Assembly (NCBI GenBank): GCA_039908095.1
Contig: JAMOBJ010000026.1
Coordinates: forward strand, 1 to 50,305
Direction: 5' to 3'
DNA length: 50,305 bases
Origin: Nitrospirae bacterium YQR-1
GTDB lineage: Bacteria > Nitrospirota > Thermodesulfovibrionia > Thermodesulfovibrionales > Magnetobacteriaceae
The notes under the pieces are model-generated. The model saw nothing but the letters and a program-made list of their open reading frames with translations. It was not told where the DNA came from and did not search any database. The position numbers were made by a program, and so were the translations under genes. Within the stretch, counting starts at the first letter, position 1, and every line of letters begins with the position of its first letter. Shown piece by piece: positions 16,885 through 25,238 of this stretch.

Positions 16885-18486
16885 ATGACAATTAAAAAAC
16901 TCTTATATCTTCTTACTACCTTAAATGTGGTAGTGTTTATAGCTATTGCCTTACAATTTTTTACTCATAGTGCGGATACGAGAGACAGGATTGACAGGTT
17001 AATAAATAAAGACCAGGCATTACTCCTGCTCTATAACGATATGTACGCTAACGGCCTTCAGACAGAGCAGGCAACAAGGAACATGATTTTAAACACTGCC
17101 GATGACAAGGCAAGGAGTAACTACAAAAAAGCTATGGAAATTTTCTCTGAAGCCCATAAAGATGCAATGGCTTTGGCAGACGGTCAGATGAAAAAAACCC
17201 TTGAAGAGATTAAATCTCTGTGGGAAGACAATGAGCGCCTCAGACAGGAGTGTATAAGTCTAGCGGCTCAGAAGAACCTCTCTGGTGCTACAGAGTGCAT
17301 TGTAGGCAAGGAAACCCCAAAATGGCGTGAAGTCAGACAACGGCTTCTTGACTTAATCGCTACACAAAGAAGCAAGTTTTCAAAGGTGACAGAGGATACT
17401 GAGGTTTTCATGTCTAAAACGAGAAGAAATATTCTGTTGGTTATGTTTCTCTCCTTTGTTGTAACATCTGTTTTTACATATTATGTCGGAAGGAATATAA
17501 ACCGCCCGTTACAAAGCATAATGAAGACCCTCAAAGGTTCTGAGAGCAACCTTGCACTGAGGATCCCAATTGACGGCAGCAACGAAATTTACGAACTGGC
17601 CGGAATTTTAAACACCAATATAGATAATCTGAACGAAATCATAAGCACTATTTCCACCGTGGTAAAAAATGTCTCATATTCAGTAAACGAGATATATGAA
17701 GCAGTGGAAAAGCAGGCCGCAATAACTACGGAGCAGACTGCCTCCATATCTGAGATAACCTCCACGATGGAGGAGCTCTCGGCATCGAGTACTCAGATAG
17801 CTGAGCACTCACAGTCAGTGGCTGAGATAGCGGCAAGCACACTTAGCGATTCACAAGTAGGGTCCGATATTATGGGTAAAACCTCAAAAAACATTGAGGA
17901 GGTAAGTGCTGATAACAAACGGGGATTAAGTGAGGTGCTGGACCTTGGGAAAAAATCTAAAGATATAACCAGAGTTATGGAAATAATAAATAATATTGCA
18001 GACAACACCAAGTTGATAGCCTTTAATGCCGCTTTGGAGGCCTCCGGCGCAGGTGAGGCCGGTAAACGCTTCGGCGTTGTAGCAGTGGAAATCCGCCGTC
18101 TTGCCGATAGTGTTATGGACTCCACGGCGGATATTGAATCAAAAATAACTGAAATCCAGAACTCTGTTAGCCGTTTGGTTATAGCGTCGGAGAAAAGCTC
18201 AAGAGCGATTGCAGACGGCCTCAGCTCCTCAGAGGAAACAACAAAGACACTTGCCGAAATTCTTGAGGGGGCTCATGCCACAAGCGACGCCGCAAGGGAA
18301 ATTTCACTCTCCACTATGCAGCAACGTACCGCTGTGCAGCAGGTTGTTATAGCTCTGCGGGAGATAGAGGAAGGGGCTAAACAGTCTGCCGGCGCTATTA
18401 ATCACGTTCATGATATTGCTAAAAATCTGTCTGCTTTGTCCGGTAATTTACAGGATATTGTTAAAAAATTTATCCTGAAGGCATAG
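16885..18486 (+). CDS. Methyl-accepting chemotaxis protein
   Basis: A 533-residue receptor. It has a first membrane helix (about 9-26), a ~150-residue four-helix-bundle sensor domain, a second helix (about 181-199), a HAMP domain (NRPLQSIMKTL), and then a long cytoplasmic coiled-coil. The hairpin tip reads NNIADNTKLIAFNAALEASGAGEAGKRFGVVAVEIRRLAD, which matches the MCP signalling tip. The gene starts three bases after the CheW-like stop. The ligand is unknown. It is the only receptor in the operon and so probably the dedicated input. Confidence 0.92.
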   Translation: MTIKKLLYLLTTLNVVVFIAIALQFFTHSADTRDRIDRLINKDQALLLLYNDMYANGLQTEQATRNMILNTADDKARSNYKKAMEIFSEAHKDAMALADGQMKKTLEEIKSLWEDNERLRQECISLAAQKNLSGATECIVGKETPKWREVRQRLLDLIATQRSKFSKVTEDTEVFMSKTRRNILLVMFLSFVVTSVFTYYVGRNINRPLQSIMKTLKGSESNLALRIPIDGSNEIYELAGILNTNIDNLNEIISTISTVVKNVSYSVNEIYEAVEKQAAITTEQTASISEITSTMEELSASSTQIAEHSQSVAEIAASTLSDSQVGSDIMGKTSKNIEEVSADNKRGLSEVLDLGKKSKDITRVMEIINNIADNTKLIAFNAALEASGAGEAGKRFGVVAVEIRRLADSVMDSTADIESKITEIQNSVSRLVIASEKSSRAIADGLSSSEETTKTLAEILEGAHATSDAAREISLSTMQQRTAVQQVVIALREIEEGAKQSAGAINHVHDIAKNLSALSGNLQDIVKKFILKA

Positions 18487-18489
18487 GGT

Positions 18490-19503
18490 TTGCTCTCAGG
18501 TAATAAAATCAAAGTTCTTATCGTTGACGACAGCTCCTTTGTAAGGAGTTGCATCAGGGATATTCTTTCTGACGACCTGGAGATAGAAGTAATAGCAGAG
18601 GCGTCAAACGGCAAGCAGGCTGCTGAGATGGCAGGGGCACTGTCCCCCGACATTATAACAATTGATGTGGAGATGCCTGTCTTGGATGGTGTGCAAGCTA
18701 TCAGTCAAATTATGGCTGAAAACCCTGTTCCTATACTGGTACTTACCTCACAGACATCTGCTGAGACCGCTTTCCGGTGCATATCAAGAGGTGCCCTTGA
18801 GGTAATTACCAAGTCTGATATTACATCAGCACCAGGCTCACTGATTAAGAAAATAAAGACCCTTTCAAGGGTTAAAGTCATAAGCCACATAAGGGGAATA
18901 AATAAAACTCCGGCGCAGCCTGTTGCCACCAAAAACAATACTCTTAATAAAATAATAGCTGTCGCCTCCTCTACCGGAGGCCCTAAGGCGCTCTCTGTAA
19001 TTTTATCCGGGCTGCCGCACAATTTCAATTGCCCTGTCGTCATAGCCCAGCATATGTCTGAGGGCTTCATAGGCGGGCTTATTTCATGGCTTGACTCCAT
19101 TGTCCAAATGGATATAAAAATTGCTGAAAATAATGAGGTTCTAAAGCCGGAGTATGTGTACTTCTGTCCATCTGAGTACAACATGGAAATAACAGATTTC
19201 GGTGTTGTCAAATTAGTTAAAAGAAAACCTGATGAGATATATCATCCATCGTGTGACAAACTGCTTATCTCAGCCGCTCATGTCTATGGGCCGGGTGTTA
19301 TGGGAGTCATATTAACAGGGATGGGAGATGACGGAGTAGCGGGGATTAAAACTATAAAGGAAAGAGGAGGTATAACGGTAGCCCAGGATAGTGAGACTTC
19401 TGTGGTTTATGGAATGAACGGTGAGGCTGTTAAGTTGGGGGTTGTAGATAAGGTACTCCCTGTAACGGAAATATGCAAAGAGATGATGCGGTTCTCAAGA
19501 TAA
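18490..19503 (+). CDS. cheB: Protein-glutamate methylesterase CheB
   Basis: A 337-residue CheB with an N-terminal receiver (VLIVDDSSF, phospho-acceptor in ITIDVEMPVLDGV) and a C-terminal methylesterase. The esterase triad is visible: Ser in VASSTGGPKAL, His in VIAQHMSEGF and Asp in GMGDDGVAG. It removes methyl groups from the MCP as part of adaptation. The TTG start lies four bases after the MCP stop; no ATG is available at the N-terminus. Confidence 0.93.
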   Translation: MLSGNKIKVLIVDDSSFVRSCIRDILSDDLEIEVIAEASNGKQAAEMAGALSPDIITIDVEMPVLDGVQAISQIMAENPVPILVLTSQTSAETAFRCISRGALEVITKSDITSAPGSLIKKIKTLSRVKVISHIRGINKTPAQPVATKNNTLNKIIAVASSTGGPKALSVILSGLPHNFNCPVVIAQHMSEGFIGGLISWLDSIVQMDIKIAENNEVLKPEYVYFCPSEYNMEITDFGVVKLVKRKPDEIYHPSCDKLLISAAHVYGPGVMGVILTGMGDDGVAGIKTIKERGGITVAQDSETSVVYGMNGEAVKLGVVDKVLPVTEICKEMMRFSR

Positions 19504-19520
19504 AATTACTATAGACTATT

Positions 19521-21029
19521 ATGATGACAACGGAAGACATTGATATACAGAGTTTTCAGAAACTCATACGCCATAGATGTGGTCTAAGCTTTAACGGTAC
19601 TAGGCTTACGGCTCTGAGAGAAAACATAAATTCTCAGGTAAAAAATCTGGGACTGTTATCGCTTGAGGACTACTACAGCCTTATAACACAGAGTCAGGCT
19701 GAATTTGAGCGGCTTTTGAATCTTATTACCATAAATGAAACCTATTTTATGCGGGAATCTGCACACTACAAGGCGCTGACATCAAGGATTCTACCGGAAC
19801 TCATGGCCGTCAAACCTGCGGGTATAAAGATAAGACTTTTTAGTGCCGGTTGCTCAACCGGTGAGGAGCTGTACTCTATGATAATTGCCGTCTTAGAGTG
19901 CTTTGGAACAAAAGCATCGGAGGCCTTTTATTTTGCCGGTGCAGATATAGACAGAGCTGCAATTGAGAAAGCCCGTAGAGCTGTTTATAATAAGATTTCA
20001 TTCAGGAATTTTCCTGAACCGTTAAAAAGAAAGTACTTCACACATATAGATGAAGATCATTTCAAAGTAAACGAACAGATAACAAGACTCGCACATTTTG
20101 AAACCTATAACCTCCTTGATACACCCCTTACAAAGGAGCTTACATCTATGGATGTGATTTTTTATAGAAACGTTTCAATATACTTTGACAAGGAGATCCA
20201 AAAAAGGGTTTTTGATAATCTTGCAATGTCGCTTAATGAGGGCGGCTATATTTTTGTCAGCTCCGTTGAGACCTTCGGCCATAATCTTGGCACATTAAGC
20301 TTAATCGAAATGGACGGACTTTTTGTGTTTAAAAAGTTATCCGGTACTTTTGACGGCAACATGCTTCATAGTGTTTCACTGATGCTGCGGCCGGTAAAAC
20401 AGGAATCTTTGCTGAGAAAAAAACAGATTCCCTCTAAAAACACAGGGACAAACAAAAGAAAACCTTCCGCTGAAATTGCTGAAACAGTTCAACACTCCCC
20501 TGATACGCTTTTGGAGGAGGCGGGTGATTTAATAAAAGAAAAGAAGTATAAAGAGGCCATAAAAACCCTTGAACTGTTAATAAAAGAGCAGCCGAATTTT
20601 AACAGGGCCTCTGTGTTAAAAGGTGTAGCACTTTTTAACCTCAGGCGTATGGATGAGGCCCGGGATGTTTTTCAAAAAACGCTGGATACAGAGAGGTGGT
20701 CTGTGGAGTGTTATCTTTTCCTGGGTATGATAGCCCAACATGAAGGACACACTGAAGAGGCACGCCGGCGCTTTAAAGAGGCCGTGTATGCTAACCCCTC
20801 AGCATGGATTGCCCACTACTACCTTGCACAACTTTACCATCATGAGGGGCAGCTTCAACCGGCGCAAAGAGAATATCGGGCAGTTACAAGAATCCTAACG
20901 GATGAGTTACACCATGGACAAACCGCCAAAAACTTAGGCACAGAGTTATTTACTATTTCCTTTAGAACTGATGATATCTTGCACCTTTGCAGACATAATT
21001 TGGAAAAGATTAACAGGTCACTGAAATAA
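19521..21029 (+). CDS. cheR: CheR methyltransferase with C-terminal TPR domain
   Basis: A 502-residue protein. Residues about 10-280 are CheR: LITINETYFMRE, the SAM-binding FSAGCSTGEELYSM, and DVIFYRNVSIYFDKE (usually FCRNVLIYF). A Lys-rich linker leads into TPR repeats covering the last ~170 residues. The TPR extension is typical of CheR in alternative (Wsp/Frz-like) chemosensory systems and probably places the enzyme in the complex by protein contact. Because the MCP lacks an obvious C-terminal pentapeptide, such tethering would make sense. That is inference. Confidence 0.9.
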   Translation: MMTTEDIDIQSFQKLIRHRCGLSFNGTRLTALRENINSQVKNLGLLSLEDYYSLITQSQAEFERLLNLITINETYFMRESAHYKALTSRILPELMAVKPAGIKIRLFSAGCSTGEELYSMIIAVLECFGTKASEAFYFAGADIDRAAIEKARRAVYNKISFRNFPEPLKRKYFTHIDEDHFKVNEQITRLAHFETYNLLDTPLTKELTSMDVIFYRNVSIYFDKEIQKRVFDNLAMSLNEGGYIFVSSVETFGHNLGTLSLIEMDGLFVFKKLSGTFDGNMLHSVSLMLRPVKQESLLRKKQIPSKNTGTNKRKPSAEIAETVQHSPDTLLEEAGDLIKEKKYKEAIKTLELLIKEQPNFNRASVLKGVALFNLRRMDEARDVFQKTLDTERWSVECYLFLGMIAQHEGHTEEARRRFKEAVYANPSAWIAHYYLAQLYHHEGQLQPAQREYRAVTRILTDELHHGQTAKNLGTELFTISFRTDDILHLCRHNLEKINRSLK

Positions 21030-21032
21030 ACC

Positions 21033-23210
21033 ATGGCATTTGATAAAACTAAATTTATAAAAATATTTGTAGATGAGGCAAAGGAGCACTTAGCAAAGGC
21101 AAGCGAGGGTATTGCAATTTTAGAAAAAGACCCAACAGATGTTGAAAACCTCAATGCCATCTTTCGCATTGCACACACAATAAAGGGCTCAGCACGTATG
21201 GTTAAACTTGTACCGATAGCTGATGTAGCCCATAAGCTGGAGGACGTTCTTGAGGCCCTGAGAAGCAATAGGATAGAGGTAACAAGGCAGGTAATATCAG
21301 CTCTTTATGCGGGAGTGGATGTGATGTCGGAGCTTGTGGAAAGCGCCGGTCTTGGGGCTGATATAAGCGGCGCAGGCACCTGTGTCTGCCGTGTGCTTGA
21401 ACAACTGACGGGTATGACTGAGGAGCCGGGAGACTTACAAGAAAAGCCTGAAATAAAGCAGCAGGGGCCGACACCTCAGTTGCCTGTAAAACCCATTGCT
21501 GAGATTAAAACCATAGAGACTCTGCGTATAAATGCCGATAAACTCGATACGCTTATAAAACTTATGGGGGAAATTGTAACCCAGCAGATACGGCTAAAGG
21601 AAAGAGTATCCGAGGTAAAAGAAGTGGTGCGTTTAAGTAAAAAGCATATCATCAAGCTGGATGCCATGGCCGAGAATTTTCCTGAGCATAAAGGTTTATT
21701 CCACAACGCTTCACAAATATACTCCAGACTTAAAAATCTTGCAGCCGGCCTCATTAACGACGGAAACGTACAGGAGCTTCTCAACGAAAGCCTTCAGGAG
21801 GTCGCACTCACAATGCGCATGGTGCCGCTTTCCACTGTGTTTGACTCCTTTGGTAAAACCATCAGGGATATGTCCAGAGCTCTCGGAAAAGATGTAAACT
21901 TCAAGGTTGAGGGTGGGCAGACCGAGCTGGATAAAAAATTAGTGGAAAAAATAGCCGACCCCCTTATTCATATGATAAGAAACTCCCTGGACCACGGTAT
22001 CGAGGAGAGCCCTGTACGTAAAGCCGCCGGCAAACCGGAGGTTGGCACGATAGCCCTGAGGGCTTACTATGATTCAGGCAATGTGGTGATAGAGGTAGCG
22101 GATGACGGGGCAGGGATAGCGATAGAAAAGCTTAAAAACAAGGCGTTGCAGCGCCGTCTTTTTGATAAAAGCACGCTTAATGCCATGAGTGAAACGCAGG
22201 TGTTTGATTTAATTTTCTACCCGGGGCTAAGTACTGCAGCTATAATAACGGACGTCTCCGGCAGAGGGGTGGGCATGGACGTGGTTAAGAAAAACATCGT
22301 GGATGAGTTAAAAGGTACAATCTCAGTGGAGAGCAAACCAGGACAGGGAACGAGGTTTATAATAAGAGTTCCTATGACGCTTGCTATAATGGGTTTGATA
22401 TTGGTGGAGACCTCCGGCATGGTGTTTGCATTGCCTAAGTCCTCTGTGGCGGAGATAGTGAAGGTGCCGGAGGCGGAGCTTGTTAATGTGGTGCACAGTA
22501 AAGCCCTGAGGCTCAGGGAGCAATTAATACCGGTTGAACGTCTTAGCGGAATTCTACATCTGCCTGATAGTGATAACAATGGTAAAAAAACAGAGACCCT
22601 CATACTGATTGTTTCAATTGCTGATGAGAAGTTCGGCCTTGTCATTGATTCTATAGTGGATGAGGAAAACATGGTGATTAAACCACTTCCGGGGCATATG
22701 AGAAATCTGTCTCTGGTTTCAGGGGTGACAGTCTCCGGTAAAAACGAAATAATCAGCCTGTTAAATGTCTCCGGCATTATAAAAGCAGCCCGTGAAGCGG
22801 CAGGACGCACTAAAGCCGTCAAATTAGTCCACAAAGATAAAACCACGATTAAAATACTCGTTGTTGATGATTCCATAAACACAAGAGAGATAGAGAAGAG
22901 TATTCTTGAGTCTTACGGTTATGAGGTGGATATGGCGGAAGACGGCATTGAGGCTCTTGAAAAAACGGCGCAAAACAAATATGATGTTGTAATTACTGAT
23001 GTGGAGATGCCACATCTTGATGGTTTTGCCTTAACTCAGAGGCTCAGACAAGATGACAGATACGTGCACACTCCTGTAATAATTGTAACGTCAAGGGAAA
23101 AGGAAGAGGACAAACGCCGTGGGATTGCAGCCGGAGCCGATGCTTATATCATCAAGGGTACATTTGAGCAGACAAATCTGCTAAATACAATCAGAAGTCT
23201 TGTTGGGTAA
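21033..23210 (+). CDS. cheA: Hybrid chemotaxis kinase CheA with C-terminal receiver
   Basis: A 725-residue hybrid kinase. Domains in order: HPt with the phospho-accepting His in IAHTIKGSARM; a ~60-residue linker; dimerisation region; HATPase with MIRNSLDHGIE and DVSGRGVGMDVV; CheW-like domain (LILVETSGMVFALPKSSVAEI); and a receiver (ILVVDDSINTRE, acceptor in VVITDVEMPHLDG, ending DAYIIKGTF). No separate CheY is encoded in the operon, so phosphate may end on the attached receiver, on CheB, or on a distant regulator. This is typical of FrzE/WspE-type systems controlling functions other than flagella. Confidence 0.93.
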   Translation: MAFDKTKFIKIFVDEAKEHLAKASEGIAILEKDPTDVENLNAIFRIAHTIKGSARMVKLVPIADVAHKLEDVLEALRSNRIEVTRQVISALYAGVDVMSELVESAGLGADISGAGTCVCRVLEQLTGMTEEPGDLQEKPEIKQQGPTPQLPVKPIAEIKTIETLRINADKLDTLIKLMGEIVTQQIRLKERVSEVKEVVRLSKKHIIKLDAMAENFPEHKGLFHNASQIYSRLKNLAAGLINDGNVQELLNESLQEVALTMRMVPLSTVFDSFGKTIRDMSRALGKDVNFKVEGGQTELDKKLVEKIADPLIHMIRNSLDHGIEESPVRKAAGKPEVGTIALRAYYDSGNVVIEVADDGAGIAIEKLKNKALQRRLFDKSTLNAMSETQVFDLIFYPGLSTAAIITDVSGRGVGMDVVKKNIVDELKGTISVESKPGQGTRFIIRVPMTLAIMGLILVETSGMVFALPKSSVAEIVKVPEAELVNVVHSKALRLREQLIPVERLSGILHLPDSDNNGKKTETLILIVSIADEKFGLVIDSIVDEENMVIKPLPGHMRNLSLVSGVTVSGKNEIISLLNVSGIIKAAREAAGRTKAVKLVHKDKTTIKILVVDDSINTREIEKSILESYGYEVDMAEDGIEALEKTAQNKYDVVITDVEMPHLDGFALTQRLRQDDRYVHTPVIIVTSREKEEDKRRGIAAGADAYIIKGTFEQTNLLNTIRSLVG

Positions 23211-23251
23211 ATATATAGAATAGTGGGTTAGTTTGAAATTAGAGCCGCGAG

Positions 23252-23368
23252 TTATACTGAGTTGCAGTCAATCGTCTAACTTCGTTAGCTTCGCCAAAAG
23301 CTCTAAAGTACGCCTGCGTCGCTTTCTCCTTGCCGCCTGCGTTTGCTTTTGACTGAAACTCGGTATAA
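23252..23368. repeat. 117-bp MITE-like element with imperfect terminal inverted repeats
   Basis: The left end TTATACTGAGTTGCAGTCAA and the right end TTGACTGAAACTCGGTATAA are inverted repeats matching at 18 of 20 positions. There is no open reading frame inside. Related, incomplete copies lie at 16-77 and 10131-10189. All three lie between genes. The size, termini and dispersal fit a non-autonomous miniature element; a matching transposase is not in the window. It fills the gap between cheA and the convergent 382-aa gene. Confidence 0.65.
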
Positions 23369-23376
23369 TTCGACAG

Positions 23377-24525
23377 CTAAACGTTAGGGCTTCCGAAATA
23401 ATTTTTCCAATTCAAAGCATCGGGTAAAAATGAATAGAGATATGCATATAATAAATGTGGGTTTGCACTTGATTTTCCTTTATTTAAGGTTATACATACG
23501 GCTTCAAACATCTGCATTTTTGTCATGAATTCTCTAATGAGCGCTTGTTTTTTGTTTTCAATAACTTTTTTAATTACTCCATACTCATTTGTCGTTATCA
23601 ATAAATCCATAGCTGCTATAAAGCATTGATTTTGCTTAACGTTTGGGTTTTCTATAAATTTTTCAATGTAGATTAATCCATCTTTTTCGATAAACATTTT
23701 AAAGGCTGCAATATTTCTTATTATCTCACTATAATCCATACCGTCTGTAACAAATGGGTCTGTTAGTGATTTTATTTTTTCTCTTTCATGGTTATGGTCA
23801 ACCGGTATTTCAGGTATGAGCTTATAGCACTCAAATAATATTTCATCATATCCCAAACCCTTTAGCATTAATGATATACCACGTTTAATAATATCAAGCT
23901 TCTTTCTATATTTATTAACTTCATTAAGTTGCAACTTTTTTGAAAACATTTTTATGTCGTATTCCTTTATGTCATCCATTGAAAATTCTAATAATTTAGA
24001 GCAATATTCATCAGCCATCTTATCCAAAATTATATTGAGTGTTGGCTGGCCGTTTACCCTGACATGATGGCATACTGTCACCCAATAGTTAATGATTTCT
24101 TTAAACGAGCTTTTAAATAAATTGATTACCGGAAAATCATCGTTTATATCTTTTGCCTCTTCATCTATATTCCTATAATTCTGGTTAAGTGATAAGCTAT
24201 CACAATCCGGTACTATTATTTTCCCTTGCATGGCAAGCATTTGTATTGATTTCAAAACTTTTCTTTTAATTTTCCAGACTCTTGTTTTATCTGTTTCATT
24301 TTCACTATTTTTATATGAAGCCATCAATTCTCTTACTTTGTTGAATCGTACTTTGTTTAGGTTTTTTAATATTATACTCTGAATCTCCTCGGATTCATAA
24401 AAAATAACCTGAGAAATTTCAATGTTTGTAAATCTTGGCTTATCGTTTTCCAAAATAGTACGAATTGTCCATGTGTCAAAATACTTAAAGCAATTAAACC
24501 CATGTTTTTTTAATGTTTCAAACAT
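23377..24525 (-). CDS. Uncharacterised helical protein with a FliG-C-like N-terminal pattern
   Basis: A 382-residue, mostly alpha-helical, A+T-rich protein without signal peptide or membrane helices. I do not recognise the full length. Residues about 12-105 follow the pattern of the FliG C-terminal domain: FKYFDTWTIRTIL (FliG has ..DDRSIQKVL), then YESEEIQSIILKNLNKVR (FliG SEEVQEKIFKNMSKR), then a helix ending IQMLAMQGKIIV (FliG RRLEEAGEIVI). No other flagellar gene is present, so this would be a borrowed fold. The rest has no visible motif. It starts seven bases after the small secreted protein and shares its promoter, which carries the same direct repeat as the Srf operon. Confidence 0.5.
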   Translation of the reverse strand: MFETLKKHGFNCFKYFDTWTIRTILENDKPRFTNIEISQVIFYESEEIQSIILKNLNKVRFNKVRELMASYKNSENETDKTRVWKIKRKVLKSIQMLAMQGKIIVPDCDSLSLNQNYRNIDEEAKDINDDFPVINLFKSSFKEIINYWVTVCHHVRVNGQPTLNIILDKMADEYCSKLLEFSMDDIKEYDIKMFSKKLQLNEVNKYRKKLDIIKRGISLMLKGLGYDEILFECYKLIPEIPVDHNHEREKIKSLTDPFVTDGMDYSEIIRNIAAFKMFIEKDGLIYIEKFIENPNVKQNQCFIAAMDLLITTNEYGVIKKVIENKKQALIREFMTKMQMFEAVCITLNKGKSSANPHLLYAYLYSFLPDALNWKNYFGSPNV

Positions 24526-24532
24526 TTTTGAT

Positions 24533-24836
24533 TTATTTTTTAACAGTTACATCCAACCGCATTCTGCTGCTGTTAGCACAAACATTACTCAATACCATTG
24601 AGCCGTTGTGATAAACATTGACGCACATTGGAGAGCCCCCCGACATTGATATTGAGTAATTACCAGAGCTATCCGCATATGTGTCCTTAAATCCGCTGTG
24701 TTCAAAGGCTAATCTGCAGCTGCCACACTTGCTTCCATCCCTGTAAGTTATTTTTCCATAAAAGTCAACCGCCCATGCTTGCATTGCTGATAATACAATA
24801 ATCATTGCCGTCAAAAACAGTTAGTTTTTTCATCAT
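24533..24836 (-). CDS. Small secreted beta-sandwich protein, apparent frameshift in signal peptide
   Basis: The downstream frame encodes a ~75-residue mature domain: VDFYGKITYRDGSKCGSCRL through YADSSGNYSISMSG, a carboxypeptidase-regulatory/transthyretin-like fold with four Cys. The continuous frame begins only with a poor TTG at 24814. Upstream, ATGATG at 24831-24836 with GGAG seven bases before it begins MMKKLTV, then shifts out of frame at an A/T homopolymer (24813-24817). Removing one base gives MMKKLTVLTAMIIVLSAMQAWA, a textbook signal peptide. I therefore place the start at 24836 and regard the shift as either a real mutation or a homopolymer error. It heads a two-gene unit with the 382-residue protein. 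Confidence 0.6.
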
Positions 24837-24918
24837 TCGATCTCCATTTTAAGTATTAAGCAAGCGCAAAGCGCTTTAATCATTGTACTGAACTTTCCTA
24901 CAAAGGTAATTTTAAGTC

Positions 24919-24952
24919 ATTTTACATGGATTATCGTTACATATCTGTTACA
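24919..24952 (-). promoter_or_regulatory. Direct-repeat operator and -10 box of the two-gene unit
   Basis: Read on the minus strand, TGTAACA (24946-24952) is repeated as TGTAACG (24935-24941), an 11-base period. A TAAAAT box follows at 24919-24924, ten bases after the second repeat. It lies about 85 bases before the ATGATG start. The same repeat and period occur upstream of the large operon at 42618-42635. Heptamer repeats with 11-base period overlapping the -35 region are how SARP/BTAD activators bind; a BTAD regulator is encoded at 42964-46122. Confidence 0.5.
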
Positions 24953-25031
24953 GATTTTCTGAAAGTTTAATGCTATGGTTTATAATTAGAGAGATAATAG
25001 CAGTTGAGATAAAACTATGGCGTAGTTTGGT

Positions 25032-25222
25032 TTATTTTATTTCGTTATAACGCTGCCTGATGACAATGTAACCGGAAAGAAATATCATAAACCCTCCGGT
25101 AAGTGTTGCCATATTTATAGGATATGAGAGAAGAACGATACTGTAAAGAACCGATGATACAGGTTCCATGTAACTCAATATTGCGGCCTTTGATGCTTCT
25201 GTTTTTCCGAGTCCTCCCCTAA
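25032..25222 (-). pseudogene. C-terminal remnant of an EamA/DMT-family membrane transporter
   Basis: The minus frame reads GKTEASKAAILSYMEPVSSV, then LYSIVLLSYPINMATLTGG, then FMIFLSGYIVIRQRYNEIK and a stop. The EAS.AAIL..EPV...L signature followed by L.GG.(L/M)I..G is that of the last two helices of EamA (drug/metabolite) transporters. About 62 codons remain of a normal ~290. The fragment begins where the 3' end of the srfC-like gene stops, so the operon's right edge appears to have cut into a transporter gene. It cannot encode a functional protein. The rest of the 24837-25238 gap holds only the promoter listed separately. Confidence 0.6.
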
Positions 25223-25238
25223 AGCAATTTTGACGCCG

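Noticed and set aside
22217..22882. 221-aa minus-strand frame inside cheA
   Set aside because: Fully overlapped by conserved CheA HATPase and CheW domains; no family resemblance.
24898..24910. CTACAAAGGTAA shared with CTACAAAGGCAA at 42661-42672 as a common regulatory box
   Set aside because: It lies downstream of the direct repeats in one case and upstream in the other, so the similarity is probably chance.
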